From the NCBI RefSeq assembly GCF_001280015.1, contig NZ_LGDV01000119.1, positions 76,174-140,173 on the forward strand: DNA of 64,000 nt, given 5' to 3'. The position numbers and the translations under genes are program-made. The notes beneath the pieces were generated by a model. The model saw nothing but the letters and a program-made list of their open reading frames with translations, did not search any database and was not told the origin of the DNA. Of this stretch, positions 52,582 to 61,844 are shown piece by piece. The stretch comes from Streptomyces sp. MMG1121 (GTDB taxonomy: Bacteria > Actinomycetota > Actinomycetes > Streptomycetales > Streptomycetaceae). Every line of letters begins with the position of its first letter. The first letter of the stretch is position 1.

Positions 52582-53040
52582 ATGACTGGGGCGAAGACGG
52601 CCGTCGAATGGCTCGCATCCGTCGCACCGGACCCCGAGGCCTGCCGCTGGGAATGGGAGCGCAACCCCCTCGGGATCGCGCTGCTGCCCGCCGGCAAGGC
52701 CTGGGACGTACTGATCCTGCCCGGTGACCTCGGCTATCCGGCCCTGGACGTGCTCACCAGGATCCTCGACCGGCCCGGCCCGGTGCTCGTCGACTTCGGC
52801 GACAACCGGGTCGGGTTCTTCGTGGCGCCGGGGACCGCGGCCCGTTGGGTCGGCACCGGCATCCGCACCGCCGGGCCCGGCACCTGGATCGTCGTGCCGT
52901 ACCCCGGCCGGGCGACCCGGGGGGTGCGCTGGCTGGTGCCGCCGGACGGCTCGGGCACGCTGACCGATCCGGCGCTGCTGGAGCTGGCGATGCACGAAGC
53001 GGCGGCGGGGCCGGCCAGGGGCGGGGGTGGAGACGGGTAG
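52582..53040 (+). CDS. Small protein resembling a bifunctional primase/polymerase N-terminal domain
   Basis: A 152-aa protein. The order WLASVAPDPEACRWEWERNPLGIALLPAGKAWDVLILPGDLGYPALDVL and later GPVLVDFGDNRVGFFVAPGTA and GTWIVVPYPG resembles the prim-pol type N-terminal domain found alone in many Streptomyces. The typical acidic metal pair is not obvious, so enzyme activity is unsure. Its translation start is inside a strong stem, so expression may be conditional. Confidence 0.7.
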   Translation: MTGAKTAVEWLASVAPDPEACRWEWERNPLGIALLPAGKAWDVLILPGDLGYPALDVLTRILDRPGPVLVDFGDNRVGFFVAPGTAARWVGTGIRTAGPGTWIVVPYPGRATRGVRWLVPPDGSGTLTDPALLELAMHEAAAGPARGGGGDG

Positions 53041-53052
53041 CGACCGGACACC

Positions 53053-53080
53053 TTGACAACAGGATTGGTCTGGACCAAGT
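53053..53080 (+). promoter_or_regulatory. Chitinase promoter with DasR-type operator
   Basis: A TTGACA box (53053-53058) is followed by TTGGTC-TG-GACCAA (53065-53078), a perfect dyad matching the DasR-responsive element reported upstream of Streptomyces chitin genes. It sits where RNA polymerase would bind, 46 nt before the chitinase start. DasR represses such genes until glucosamine phosphate is present. Confidence 0.82.
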
Positions 53081-53125
53081 TGAGTGCGCTCCGCCCCTCC
53101 AACTCCCCCGGCACCGGAGGCCCTT

Positions 53126-54940
53126 GTGGACCGCGTCCGACCTCCCAGACCCCTCCTCGCCCTGCTCGCGGCCGTACTGCTGGCCGTGCCCGGCATGACC
53201 GCGCTCTCGTCGGCCGCCCGCGCGGCCGACGCGGACGTCGCGCAGAACGGCGGCTTCGAGTCCGGCCTGGCCGGCTGGACCTGCAGCGCCGGTACGACCG
53301 TCAACTCGCCTGTGCACAGCGGGAGTTCTGCCCTCCAGGCGACCCCGGCCGGCAGTGACGACGCCCAGTGCGCGCAGACCGTCACCGTCCAGCCGAACGC
53401 GACGTACACACTGTCCGGTTACGTCCGCGGCTCCTACGTCTACCTCGGCGCGAACGGCACCGGCACCACCGACGTCTCCACCTGGACCCAGTCCGCCCCC
53501 GACTGGCAGGAGCTGAGCACCACCTTCACCACCGGCGCCGCCACCACGCAAGTGACCATCTACACCCACGGCTGGTACGGCACCGGCGCCTACTACGCCG
53601 ACGACATCTCCCTCGTCGGCCCGGGCGGCAGCGGCACCGGACAGCCGCCCGCCGCGCCCGCCGGCCTGCGGACCACCTCCGTCACCTCCTCCTCCGTCGC
53701 CCTGTCCTGGTCGGCGGTGAGCGGCGCCGGCAGCTACACGGTCTACCGCGACGGGGTCAAGTCGCAGACCACGAGCGGCACTTCGGCCACCGTTGGCGGG
53801 CTGTCGGCCTCGACGGCGTACAGCTTCCAGGTCACCGCGAGCAACGACGCGGGCGAGTCCGCCAAGTCGGCGGCCGTGACCGCGACGACCGGCGCGGACA
53901 GCGGCGGTGGCGGTGGTTCGACGGGCCTGCCCACCCACGCCCTCGTCGGCTATCTCCACGCGAGCTTCGCCAACGGCTCCGGCTACACCCGGCTCGCCGA
54001 CGTCCCGGACAGCTGGGACGTCGTCGATCTGGCCTTCGGCGAGCCCACCTCGCCCACCTCCGGCGACATCCGCTTCAACCGCTGCCCCGTGACGGAGTGC
54101 CCGACCGCCGAGTCCGACGCCGACTTCAGGGCGGCCATCAAGGCCAAGCAGGCCGCCGGCAAGAAGGTGCTGATCTCGATCGGCGGCCAGAACGGCCAGG
54201 TCCAGCTGACGACCACCGCGGCCCGCGACACCTTCGTCTCCTCGGTCTCGAATATCATCGACACCTGGGGCCTCGACGGCCTGGACATCGACTTCGAGGG
54301 CCACTCGCTCTCGCTCGACACGAACGACACGGACTTCAAGAACCCCACGACACCCGTGATCGTGAACCTGATCTCGGCACTGAAGACCCTGAAGGCCAAG
54401 TACGGCTCGAAGTTCGTGCTGACCATGGCGCCCGAAACCTTCTTCGTGCAGAACGGCTACCAGTTCTACGGCACCGGCAAGTGGGGCGGCCAGGACCCGC
54501 GCTGCGGGGCGTACCTCCCCGTCATCTACGCCCTGCGCGACGACCTCACCCTGCTGCACGTCCAGGACTACAACTCGGGCCCCATCATGGGACTGGACAA
54601 CCAGTACCACTCCATGGGCGGCGCCGACTTCCACATCGCCATGACGGACATGCTGCTCACCGGCTTCCCCGTGGCGGGCGACCCGAACAACGTCTTCCCG
54701 CCGCTGCGCCCCGACCAGGTCGCCATCGGCATGCCGGCCTCGACGAACGCGGGCAACGGCTACGTCGCGCCGGCCGAGGTCACGAAGACCCTGGACTGCC
54801 TGACGAAGAAGACGAACTGCGGCGCGTACGCGACCCACGGGACCTGGCCGGCGCTGCGCGGTCTGATGACGTGGTCGGTGAACTGGGACCGCTATTCGAA
54901 CTGGGAGTTCCAGCACACCTTCGACGCGTACTTCGGCTGA
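53126..54940 (+). CDS. Secreted GH18 chitinase with CBM and FnIII domains
   Basis: A 604-aa exported enzyme that cuts chitin. The order is a signal peptide (about 1-32), an N-terminal carbohydrate-binding module (about 40-170: NGGFESGLAGWTC...SGSSAL), a fibronectin III domain (about 178-262), a Gly-rich linker, and the GH18 catalytic domain (about 275-604). The active-site motif DGLDIDFE (about 385-392) is complete, with the acid Glu last. GTG 53126 has GGAGG just upstream. Control by DasR is likely from the operator. Confidence 0.95.
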   Translation: MDRVRPPRPLLALLAAVLLAVPGMTALSSAARAADADVAQNGGFESGLAGWTCSAGTTVNSPVHSGSSALQATPAGSDDAQCAQTVTVQPNATYTLSGYVRGSYVYLGANGTGTTDVSTWTQSAPDWQELSTTFTTGAATTQVTIYTHGWYGTGAYYADDISLVGPGGSGTGQPPAAPAGLRTTSVTSSSVALSWSAVSGAGSYTVYRDGVKSQTTSGTSATVGGLSASTAYSFQVTASNDAGESAKSAAVTATTGADSGGGGGSTGLPTHALVGYLHASFANGSGYTRLADVPDSWDVVDLAFGEPTSPTSGDIRFNRCPVTECPTAESDADFRAAIKAKQAAGKKVLISIGGQNGQVQLTTTAARDTFVSSVSNIIDTWGLDGLDIDFEGHSLSLDTNDTDFKNPTTPVIVNLISALKTLKAKYGSKFVLTMAPETFFVQNGYQFYGTGKWGGQDPRCGAYLPVIYALRDDLTLLHVQDYNSGPIMGLDNQYHSMGGADFHIAMTDMLLTGFPVAGDPNNVFPPLRPDQVAIGMPASTNAGNGYVAPAEVTKTLDCLTKKTNCGAYATHGTWPALRGLMTWSVNWDRYSNWEFQHTFDAYFG

Positions 54941-55550
54941 CCGGACCGATCACCAGGGCGAGGGCGGTCAGCAGCACGGTGCACAGACACCAGCTGGCCG
55001 CCACGTCCAGCGGCCAGTGATAACCATGGCGGACCAGGCCGTACGAGACCCCGAGGACCAGGGCCGCACAGAGGGTGACCAGGCTCCGGCGGGCGGCGGC
55101 CGACCGCAGCCAGGGCAGGAGCACGAGGGTCGCGGAGCCGTAGGCGATGGCCGCCGTGGCCGTGTGACCGGAGGGGAAGTAGCCGACGCCCGGGGGCACC
55201 ACGGGGGTCCCCGGCCGTGCGGTCCAGTCCTTGAGCGGTACGACGATCGCCGGGACGAGCGCCATGAGCACGGCCGCGGCGGCGGGCGGCAGCCACCAGC
55301 GCCGCGTACCGGCCGCATGGCCCCGCCATAGGACGTACCCGAGGACGAGGACGAGGGCCGGCACGGCGACCTGGATGTTCCCGAGGTCGGAGAGCAGCTC
55401 GGAGAACCGGTCGGGGCGGACGAGGTCCCGGCTGAGGCGGGCGTCCAGGTGCAGCAGCGGACCGTGCGCCACGACCTGCCAGGTGGACAGGACGAACAGC
55501 GCGATGGCCGGGAGGGCCAGCAGCAGGGCACGGCGGACTACGGTCGACAC
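54780..55550 (-). CDS. PAP2 superfamily membrane phosphatase
   Basis: A 256-aa membrane phosphatase with five or six helices and PAP2 motifs: VPLKDWTARPGTP, GYFPSGHTATAAIAYG and the third-motif region VRHGYHWPLDV. Such enzymes dephosphorylate phosphatidate or undecaprenyl diphosphate. The core is complete by about codon 205. The last 50 residues (Ser/Arg-rich) come from the antisense of the chitinase 3' end (161-nt overlap) and look incidental. The GTG at 55550 is a moderate choice. Confidence 0.85.
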   Translation of the reverse strand: MSTVVRRALLLALPAIALFVLSTWQVVAHGPLLHLDARLSRDLVRPDRFSELLSDLGNIQVAVPALVLVLGYVLWRGHAAGTRRWWLPPAAAAVLMALVPAIVVPLKDWTARPGTPVVPPGVGYFPSGHTATAAIAYGSATLVLLPWLRSAAARRSLVTLCAALVLGVSYGLVRHGYHWPLDVAASWCLCTVLLTALALVIGPVSRSTRRRCAGTPSSNSGPSSPTTSSDRAAPARSRGSRTRRSSSSSSGSPGSS

Positions 55551-55924
55551 GGCGCCCAGCTTGGCAGACTCATGAGGAAGGAGGTCGGCCGCCCCGGAAC
55601 AGGGGGGGTGGTTCCGAGGCGGCCGTCCGGATCGGAACGTCGCGCGCCCCGGGGGGTTTGGGGCGGCGACCGTCCGATCGGTGAGGAGATCCCGGAGCCG
55701 CGAGGGCGCCGGTTGTGTGCGCGAGGGCACGGCCAGGTCGAAGCTGGGGAGGCCTCGGCCCGAGACCGCCCACAGTCCCCCGTGGGCGGGGTGTATCTCT
55801 CATCTGCCTAGAACCTACGGCAGGCCGAGGCGGTTGGGCAGACGGAATCGCGTCCCGTCATCCACCTCGCACACGTTCTTCACACGGCCTGCCGCAGGTA
55901 ACGCCAGAGGTTCGGACCAGTGGC
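55551..55924. other. Intergenic region between PAP2 and gabT genes
   Basis: 374 nt without a gene. It contains a terminator-like stem, GGCCGCCCCGGAAC (55587-55600) against 55611-55624 with one mismatch, a small stem at 55766-55789 (CCGCCCAC/GTGGGCGG), and a wide inverted repeat (55813-55827 and 55885-55899). The PAP2 promoter and the end of the gabT transcript must lie here. Confidence 0.6.
55813..55899. repeat. 15-bp inverted repeat with 57-nt spacer, downstream of gabT
   Basis: ACCTACGGCAGGCCG (55813-55827) and its inverse CGGCCTGCCGCAGGT (55885-55899) agree at 14 of 15 positions. The right arm lies 25 nt from the gabT stop. The long spacer is unusual for a simple terminator. Confidence 0.6.
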
Positions 55925-57259
55925 TCAGATGCGCGCGAAGGCCTGCTCGATGATGTCGAGACCCTCGTTCAGGAGGTCCTCGCCGATGACCAGCGGGGGC
56001 AGGAAGCGCAGCACGTTGCCGTAGGTGCCACAGGTCAGGACCAGCAGGCCCTCCTGGTGGCAGGCCTTGGCGAGCGCGGCGGTGGCCTCGGGGTTGGGCT
56101 CCTTGGTGGCGCGGTCCTTGACGAGCTCGATGGCGATCATGGCACCGCGACCGCGCACGTCACCGATGACGTCGAACTTCTCGGCCATGGCGGTGAGGCG
56201 ACCCTTCATGATCTCCTCGATGCGCTTGGCCTTGCCGTTGAGGTCCAGCTCCTTCATGGTCTCGATGGAACCGAGCGCACCGGCGCACGCGACCGGGTTA
56301 CCGCCGTAGGTACCACCCAGGCCGCCGGCGTGCGCGGCGTCCATGATCTCGGCGCGCCCGGTGACGGCGGCGAGCGGCAGACCGCCGGCGATGCCCTTGG
56401 CGGTCGTGATCAGGTCCGGGACGATGCCCTCGTCCTCGCAGGCGAACCACTGGCCGGTGCGGCAGAACCCGGACTGGATCTCGTCGGCGACGAAGACGAT
56501 GCCGTTGTCGTTGGCGAACTTCACGATCTCCGGGAGGAAGCCCTTGGCCGGCTCGATGAAGCCGCCCTCGCCGAGCACCGGCTCGATGATGATCGCGGCG
56601 ATGTTGTCCGCGCCGACCTGCTTGCTCATCTGGTCGATGGCCTGCTTGGCGGCCTCGGGACCGGCGTTCTCCGCCCCGGTCGGCCAGCGGTAGCCGTACG
56701 CCACCGGCACGCGGTAGACCTCGGGCGCGAACGGCCCGAACCCGTGCTTGTACGGCATGTTCTTGGCGGTCAGCGCCATGGTGAGGTTGGTCCGGCCGTG
56801 GTACCCGTGGTCGAACACGACGACGGCCTGCCGCTTGGTGTAGGCGCGCGCGATCTTGACGGCGTTCTCGACGGCCTCGGCGCCGGAGTTGAACAGCGCG
56901 GACTTCTTGGCGTGGTCGCCCGGGGTCAGCTCCGCGAGCGCCTCGGCGACGGCGACGTACCCCTCGTACGGGGTGACCATGAAACAGGTGTGGGTGAAGT
57001 CGGCGAGCTGCGCGCTCGCCCGCCGTACGACGGCCTCGGCGGACGCACCGACGCTGGTCACGGCGATACCCGACCCGAAGTCGATGAAGCTGTTGCCGTC
57101 GACGTCCTCGATGACACCGCCGCCGGCGCGGGTGACGAAGACCGGCAGCGTGGAGCCCACGCCCTGCGCGACCACGGCGGTACGGCGGGCCTGCAGCTCC
57201 TGCGACTTCGGGCCGGGGATGGCGGTGACGACGCGGCGCTCCTGCGGAAGTGCGGTCAT
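55925..57259 (-). CDS. gabT: 4-aminobutyrate aminotransferase
   Basis: A 444-aa PLP enzyme that transfers the amino group of GABA to 2-oxoglutarate, giving succinate semialdehyde. Motifs are FNSGAEAVENAVKIARAYT, VFDHGYHGRTNLTMALT, the Asp in FVADEIQSGFCRTG and the PLP Lys in ITTAKGIAGGLPL. AGGAG lies just before ATG 57259. With the two aldehyde dehydrogenases and polyamine uptake genes it would complete putrescine breakdown. No succinate-semialdehyde dehydrogenase of a distinct type was identified in the window. Confidence 0.95.
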   Translation of the reverse strand: MTALPQERRVVTAIPGPKSQELQARRTAVVAQGVGSTLPVFVTRAGGGVIEDVDGNSFIDFGSGIAVTSVGASAEAVVRRASAQLADFTHTCFMVTPYEGYVAVAEALAELTPGDHAKKSALFNSGAEAVENAVKIARAYTKRQAVVVFDHGYHGRTNLTMALTAKNMPYKHGFGPFAPEVYRVPVAYGYRWPTGAENAGPEAAKQAIDQMSKQVGADNIAAIIIEPVLGEGGFIEPAKGFLPEIVKFANDNGIVFVADEIQSGFCRTGQWFACEDEGIVPDLITTAKGIAGGLPLAAVTGRAEIMDAAHAGGLGGTYGGNPVACAGALGSIETMKELDLNGKAKRIEEIMKGRLTAMAEKFDVIGDVRGRGAMIAIELVKDRATKEPNPEATAALAKACHQEGLLVLTCGTYGNVLRFLPPLVIGEDLLNEGLDIIEQAFARI

Positions 57260-57558
57260 GAGGGCTCCTGATGATCTTGCGTACCGGGCGGTCTGGTCGT
57301 GCGCCCCGGATGGCTCCGGGGGTGCGTTTTCGGCCGCTTACCTATCTTTCTTCGCAGGCTAGGGCCGGGAACGGAGGGTGGGCATGCTCCATGTGGGCGT
57401 TGTCCGCGCCGCCGCTTGTCCGTCCTGGACATAGTCACCCGGCCGAACTGCACCCGGTCGGCCCTCGCTCTCGGCCGCGTAAGCGGTGAACTCCCCTTGC
57501 CGGCGCGTTAGATTGGCTCGCTGACGGTGGACGGAACGGCTGGTCAGGGGGCAGGGCG

Positions 57559-59982
57559 ATGGACAGCGACGGCACACGGGACGCACGCGGCACGCATGCG
57601 AATTCGGTACCTCGCCCGGCGGAGCCGTTTGAGGGGCCGGTGGTGCCGCCACGGCCGGCTCGCGCGCCGGACGTGCCGCCCCCGGGTGCGCAGCCCTCGC
57701 ACACCCCCCACTCCTCGCCGCCCCGCTCGCCCGTCGCCGACTGGCTCGACCAGCCCCGCCCGGCCGTCGAGCCCGGTATCTGGCGTTATGGCTACCGCCC
57801 GCCCAAAGCCGTCCGCCCGGCACGGCGTCTGGCTCCCGTCACCATCGTCGGCTTCGTCGTCCCCCTGGTGGCGGGGCTGCTGCTGTGGTCGCTGTGGCGG
57901 CACGGCAGCCTCCCGTACCAGTGGGCCGTCCTCAAGCTGGTCACCCCGGACGACTGGTGGTGGGGCGGCACCACGACACCCAAGAGCTACCAGGGCGCCG
58001 AGGCCGTCACCGTCGCCGACGGCGTGTTCTTCGCGATCCTCGTCTTCGCCATGGCACGCCTGGGCAGCTGGTCCGACATCATCCGGCACGTCGTCACGCG
58101 CCGCGAACAGCCCGCCCGCGCCCTGATCGCCGCCCTGGGCGCGCTGATCGCGCTGGCCTTCGTCTTCCCGAGCGCGTTCGGCCTCGGCTGGAACGCGCTG
58201 CCCGTCCAGGATCCGCTGTTCTCGCTCATCGTCCTGATCACCGGCGACTACAGCGTGTTCGCGTCGGAAGCGCTCACGGACGGGCTGTACGCGTTCATCA
58301 CCCTGCTCGTGCTGTGGCCGTTCGCCCGGATCGGCGGCTGGTGGCCCTTCGCGAAGGAAGCGCTCGCCGCACGGGGGCGGTCCAGGGCCGGGCAGGCCGC
58401 ACAGCCGGCCGTCGACCGTCGGCCGTCACAGTGGCCCGAACTGCGGGAGGCCGGTCAGCACCAGGCCGCGGACCTGCTCGCCGCCGAGGTGCACGCCGGC
58501 CGGATGAACGACGTGGACTGCGCGAGGGTCGGCCGCATGTGGACCGTGGCCCGCGCCCGGGCCGGGGTCTCCTCCTTCTCCGACACGGTCCTGCGCGAGG
58601 GCGCCGCCGCCTGGACCCACCCTTCCGGCCACCGTGACCTGCCCGGCCGGGGCGCCCGGCACGATCTGCTCGCCGGGCAGGTCCGCATCGGGCAGTGGGT
58701 CGCGGGTGACCGCACCCCGCTCGGGTACGGAGGAGCGGGGGCCGCTCTCGCACCGGAGACCCTCGGCACCTCGCTGCTGGCCGTCGGTCCCTCCGGCGCC
58801 GGCAAGACACGCCATCTGATCCGGCCCGTCGTCGAGTCGCTCGGCCTGCAGGCGCTGACGGGACAGTGCGCCGTCGTCACCGTCTGCGCGGCCGGTACCC
58901 CGCTCGGGCCCGACTCGGCCTACGACGTCGTCGTACGTCTCGGCGACCCCGCGTCCGTCCACGACCTCGACCCGTACGCGGAGTCCGACGACCCCGACGA
59001 GGTGGCCGGCTTCCTGGCCGAGGGGCTCGCCGGTGACCTGGACTCCGTGAGCGGGCAACGGGCGGCCACCGCGCTCGCCCAGCTTCTCGGCCCCTACCGG
59101 GCGGCGTACGGACGCTTCCCGACGCTGCCTGTGCTGCGTGAGCTGCTGGAGGGCGAGCCGTCGGCCCTTGCGGGGCTGCGCGCGGCGCTCACGGGGGACG
59201 AGCACGGCGCGATGCGCCGCGAACTCGAGGCACGTGCCCGGCAGTCGGGCAGCGCCGGCGATCCCGGGGCGGTCCTGGCCGACCGGCTCGCCGTGCTGGA
59301 CCGGCCGGCGTTCGCCGAGTTCTTCGGCGCGGACGGCGGGGGCGCCCGGGCGTTCTCGCTGCGCGCCGTCGCCCACCATCCGCTGCGGGTCCGCATCGAC
59401 CTGCCCGAGCGCGGCCACGAAGAGGCGTCGCGGATCGTCACCCGGCTGGTGCTGGCGCAGTTCGGCGCCGTGGCGTCGGCAGGCGAACGGACCCACTTCG
59501 TCTGCCTCGTCCTGGACGACGCCACCGGCGCGGTGACGACCGAGTCCCTCCGCCGCATCCCGCGGCTGCGCTCCCGTAACGCGGGTGTGGTGCTCGCCCT
59601 GCGCACCGTCGGTGACGTCCCCGAGGCGCTGCACGGACCGTTGTACGCGGCCGTCGGCTGCCGGATGGCGTTCTCCGGGGTGGCCACGTGGGACGGGGGC
59701 AGGTTCGCGGACGCCTGGGGCACCGCGTGGGTGGAGACCCGGGACGTGGCCCGGCACACCGTCTTCGCGGACCAGCCGATGACACGCGCGATCCATGCCC
59801 TGCGGAAGCTGGTCACCGGCAAGGCGGTGACGACGGAGGCCGTGACCGTCCGGCAGGTCGAGCGGGAGCGTTGGTCTGCTTCCGAGTTGGCTCACGGGGT
59901 GCCCGCGGGGCATGCCGTGTTGTCGTTGACGAGTGTGCGGGGGGAACACGCGCCGCCGTTGCTGGTGGATCTGCGCGGGTGA
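57559..59982 (+). CDS. Large membrane ATPase, VirD4/FtsK-like
   Basis: An 807-aa protein: a disordered Pro-rich N-terminus (1-85), four or five membrane segments (about 92-275), then a cytoplasmic ATPase domain. Walker A is VGPSGAGKTRH (about 411-421), Walker B is CLVLDDATGA (about 649-658). The architecture resembles TraD/VirD4-type coupling proteins or FtsK-like pumps, but the neighbours are not conjugation genes. It is found as a single conserved gene in Streptomyces, with unknown substrate. The ATG follows GGGGGCAGGGCG. Confidence 0.85.
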   Translation: MDSDGTRDARGTHANSVPRPAEPFEGPVVPPRPARAPDVPPPGAQPSHTPHSSPPRSPVADWLDQPRPAVEPGIWRYGYRPPKAVRPARRLAPVTIVGFVVPLVAGLLLWSLWRHGSLPYQWAVLKLVTPDDWWWGGTTTPKSYQGAEAVTVADGVFFAILVFAMARLGSWSDIIRHVVTRREQPARALIAALGALIALAFVFPSAFGLGWNALPVQDPLFSLIVLITGDYSVFASEALTDGLYAFITLLVLWPFARIGGWWPFAKEALAARGRSRAGQAAQPAVDRRPSQWPELREAGQHQAADLLAAEVHAGRMNDVDCARVGRMWTVARARAGVSSFSDTVLREGAAAWTHPSGHRDLPGRGARHDLLAGQVRIGQWVAGDRTPLGYGGAGAALAPETLGTSLLAVGPSGAGKTRHLIRPVVESLGLQALTGQCAVVTVCAAGTPLGPDSAYDVVVRLGDPASVHDLDPYAESDDPDEVAGFLAEGLAGDLDSVSGQRAATALAQLLGPYRAAYGRFPTLPVLRELLEGEPSALAGLRAALTGDEHGAMRRELEARARQSGSAGDPGAVLADRLAVLDRPAFAEFFGADGGGARAFSLRAVAHHPLRVRIDLPERGHEEASRIVTRLVLAQFGAVASAGERTHFVCLVLDDATGAVTTESLRRIPRLRSRNAGVVLALRTVGDVPEALHGPLYAAVGCRMAFSGVATWDGGRFADAWGTAWVETRDVARHTVFADQPMTRAIHALRKLVTGKAVTTEAVTVRQVERERWSASELAHGVPAGHAVLSLTSVRGEHAPPLLVDLRG

Positions 59983-60047
59983 GGGGCGGCGGGGGCTCGT
60001 ACGGTGAGGCAGAATCGGGGTAGGCCGTTCATACGCGGCGGCCAAAA

Positions 60048-60060
60048 GATCACCGTGATC
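60048..60060. promoter_or_regulatory. Palindromic site upstream of the PucR gene
   Basis: GATCAC-C-GTGATC, a perfect 6+6 dyad 84 nt before the PucR start. GATCAC occurs again at 60102-60107 and AGTGGTC is repeated between (60080-60097). It may be an autoregulatory operator. Confidence 0.45.
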
Positions 60061-60143
60061 AGAGCGCTCGGCGCGGTCAGAGTGGTCTGAGTGGTCAGCG
60101 CGATCACCCGATCCGTGGATTTCCCCCTCACCATGAAGGTCCG

Positions 60144-61817
60144 ATGCCCCCTACCCTCGCCTCGCTCGTCCACCACTCCGCGCTCAAGCTGACCGTGCGC
60201 GCGGGCGAGGACCGCCTCGACGTGCCCGTCCGCTGGGCGCACGTCAGCGAGCTGGCCGACCCCGTGCCGTACATGGAGGGCGGCGAGCTGCTGCTGATCA
60301 CCGCGCTGAAGCTGGACGCGGAGGACCGGGAGGCGATGCGGCGGTATGTGAAGCGGCTGGTGGGGGCCGGTGTCGTCGGGCTCGGATTCGCCGTCGGGGT
60401 GAATTACGAGGAGATTCCCGAGGCTCTCGTCGACGCCGCCCGGCAGGAGGGGCTGCCGCTGCTGGAGGTGCCCCGCCGCACCCCCTTCCTCGCCATCAGC
60501 AAGGCCGTCTCCGCCGCCATCGCCGCCGACCAGTACCGGGCCGTGACGGCAGGGTTCGCCGCGCAGCGCGAGTTGACCAAGCAGGCGCTGATCGCCGGCC
60601 CGGAGGGACTGCTCGGCGCGCTCGCCTCGCAGGTCGACGGGTGGGCCGCGCTGTACGACGCCTCGGGCGCCGTCGTCGCCGCCGCGCCGGACTGGGCAGG
60701 CCGGCGCGCCGCACGGCTCACCGCCGAGGTCGAACGGCTGCGGGACCGCCCCGCCCCCGCCTCCTCGGTCGTCGGCGGCCCCGATCATGAGGACCGCGTC
60801 GAGCTGCACTCCCTCGGGACGGGCCGCCGGCCGCGCGCCGCGCTCGCCGTGGGTACGGCCGCCGCCCTCGGCACCGCCGAACGGTACGCCGTGCACTCCG
60901 CCATCGCCCTGCTCACCCTGACCACCGAACGCTCCCGCTCGCTGCACGCGGCCGAACAGCGCGTCGGTACGGCGGTGCTGCGCATGCTGCTCGCCGGCGA
61001 GCCCGACCACGCGCGGACCGTCGCCGGGGACCTGTACGGCGGGCTGCTCGACGCGCCGTTCCGGATGATCGTGGCCGAGTCGGTGTCCGGGTCGGCCGCG
61101 CGGGTGCACGCGGATGGGCATGCCCAGGCCCACGGCCGTGCGCGTGTGCCGGCCGGTGGAGGAGGAGGCGGTGGCGCCGTCGCCGACCTGGGCGGTGATC
61201 CGCTGGGCGGTCTCGCGGAGAGCGTGGAGTCCGCCGCCGCCCGCTCCGGCGAGGCCGTACTGGTCGTGCCGGACGGGGAGCGGCTGGTGGTGCTCGCCGC
61301 GGACGGGGGCGCGGCCGTGGCCGCCTGTACGCAGTACGCGGCGGCGCTCGAGGCGGCGCGGGCGGTGCCCGAGCAGGCCGGGGGCGACGAGGAGGAACTG
61401 GTCGTCGGACTGTCCGCGCCGGCCGGGCCGATCGCCGCGGCGGCGGCCTACAAGCAGGCCGAGCAGGCGCTGTCGGTGGCGCGGCGGCGGGGGCGGGTGC
61501 TGGTGGAGCACGAGCAGCTGGCAGCCGGGTCGGTGCTGCCGCTGCTGGCCGACGACGCGGTGAAGGCGTTCGCCGACGGGCTGCTGCGGGCGTTGCGCGA
61601 GCACGATGCCACGGGGCGGGGGGACCTGGTCGCCTCGCTGCGGGCGTGGCTGTCACGGCACGGCCAGTGGGACGCGGCGGCGGCGGACCTGGGCGTGCAC
61701 CGGCATACGCTGCGGTACCGGATGCGGAGGGTCGAGGAGATCCTGGGGCGCTCTCTGGACGACCCGGACGTACGGATGGAGCTGTGGCTCGCCCTGAAGG
61801 CGACGTCGGCCGACTGA
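60144..61817 (+). CDS. PucR family transcriptional regulator
   Basis: A 557-aa regulator. The N-terminal PucR purine-catabolism-type sensor runs from TLASLVHHSALKLTVRAG to about 130. A GGDEF-like/CdaR middle follows, with a Gly-rich insertion (AGGGGGGG, about 330-340). The C-terminal HTH is QWDAAAADLGVHRHTLRYRMRRVEEILGR (about 510-538). Relatives activate amino-acid, purine or GABA catabolism on sensing a metabolite. With gabT three genes away it may control GABA use, which is inference. Confidence 0.92.
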   Translation: MPPTLASLVHHSALKLTVRAGEDRLDVPVRWAHVSELADPVPYMEGGELLLITALKLDAEDREAMRRYVKRLVGAGVVGLGFAVGVNYEEIPEALVDAARQEGLPLLEVPRRTPFLAISKAVSAAIAADQYRAVTAGFAAQRELTKQALIAGPEGLLGALASQVDGWAALYDASGAVVAAAPDWAGRRAARLTAEVERLRDRPAPASSVVGGPDHEDRVELHSLGTGRRPRAALAVGTAAALGTAERYAVHSAIALLTLTTERSRSLHAAEQRVGTAVLRMLLAGEPDHARTVAGDLYGGLLDAPFRMIVAESVSGSAARVHADGHAQAHGRARVPAGGGGGGGAVADLGGDPLGGLAESVESAAARSGEAVLVVPDGERLVVLAADGGAAVAACTQYAAALEAARAVPEQAGGDEEELVVGLSAPAGPIAAAAAYKQAEQALSVARRRGRVLVEHEQLAAGSVLPLLADDAVKAFADGLLRALREHDATGRGDLVASLRAWLSRHGQWDAAAADLGVHRHTLRYRMRRVEEILGRSLDDPDVRMELWLALKATSAD

Positions 61818-61844
61818 CCACCCCGGGGGGTGGGCGGAGCGTTG

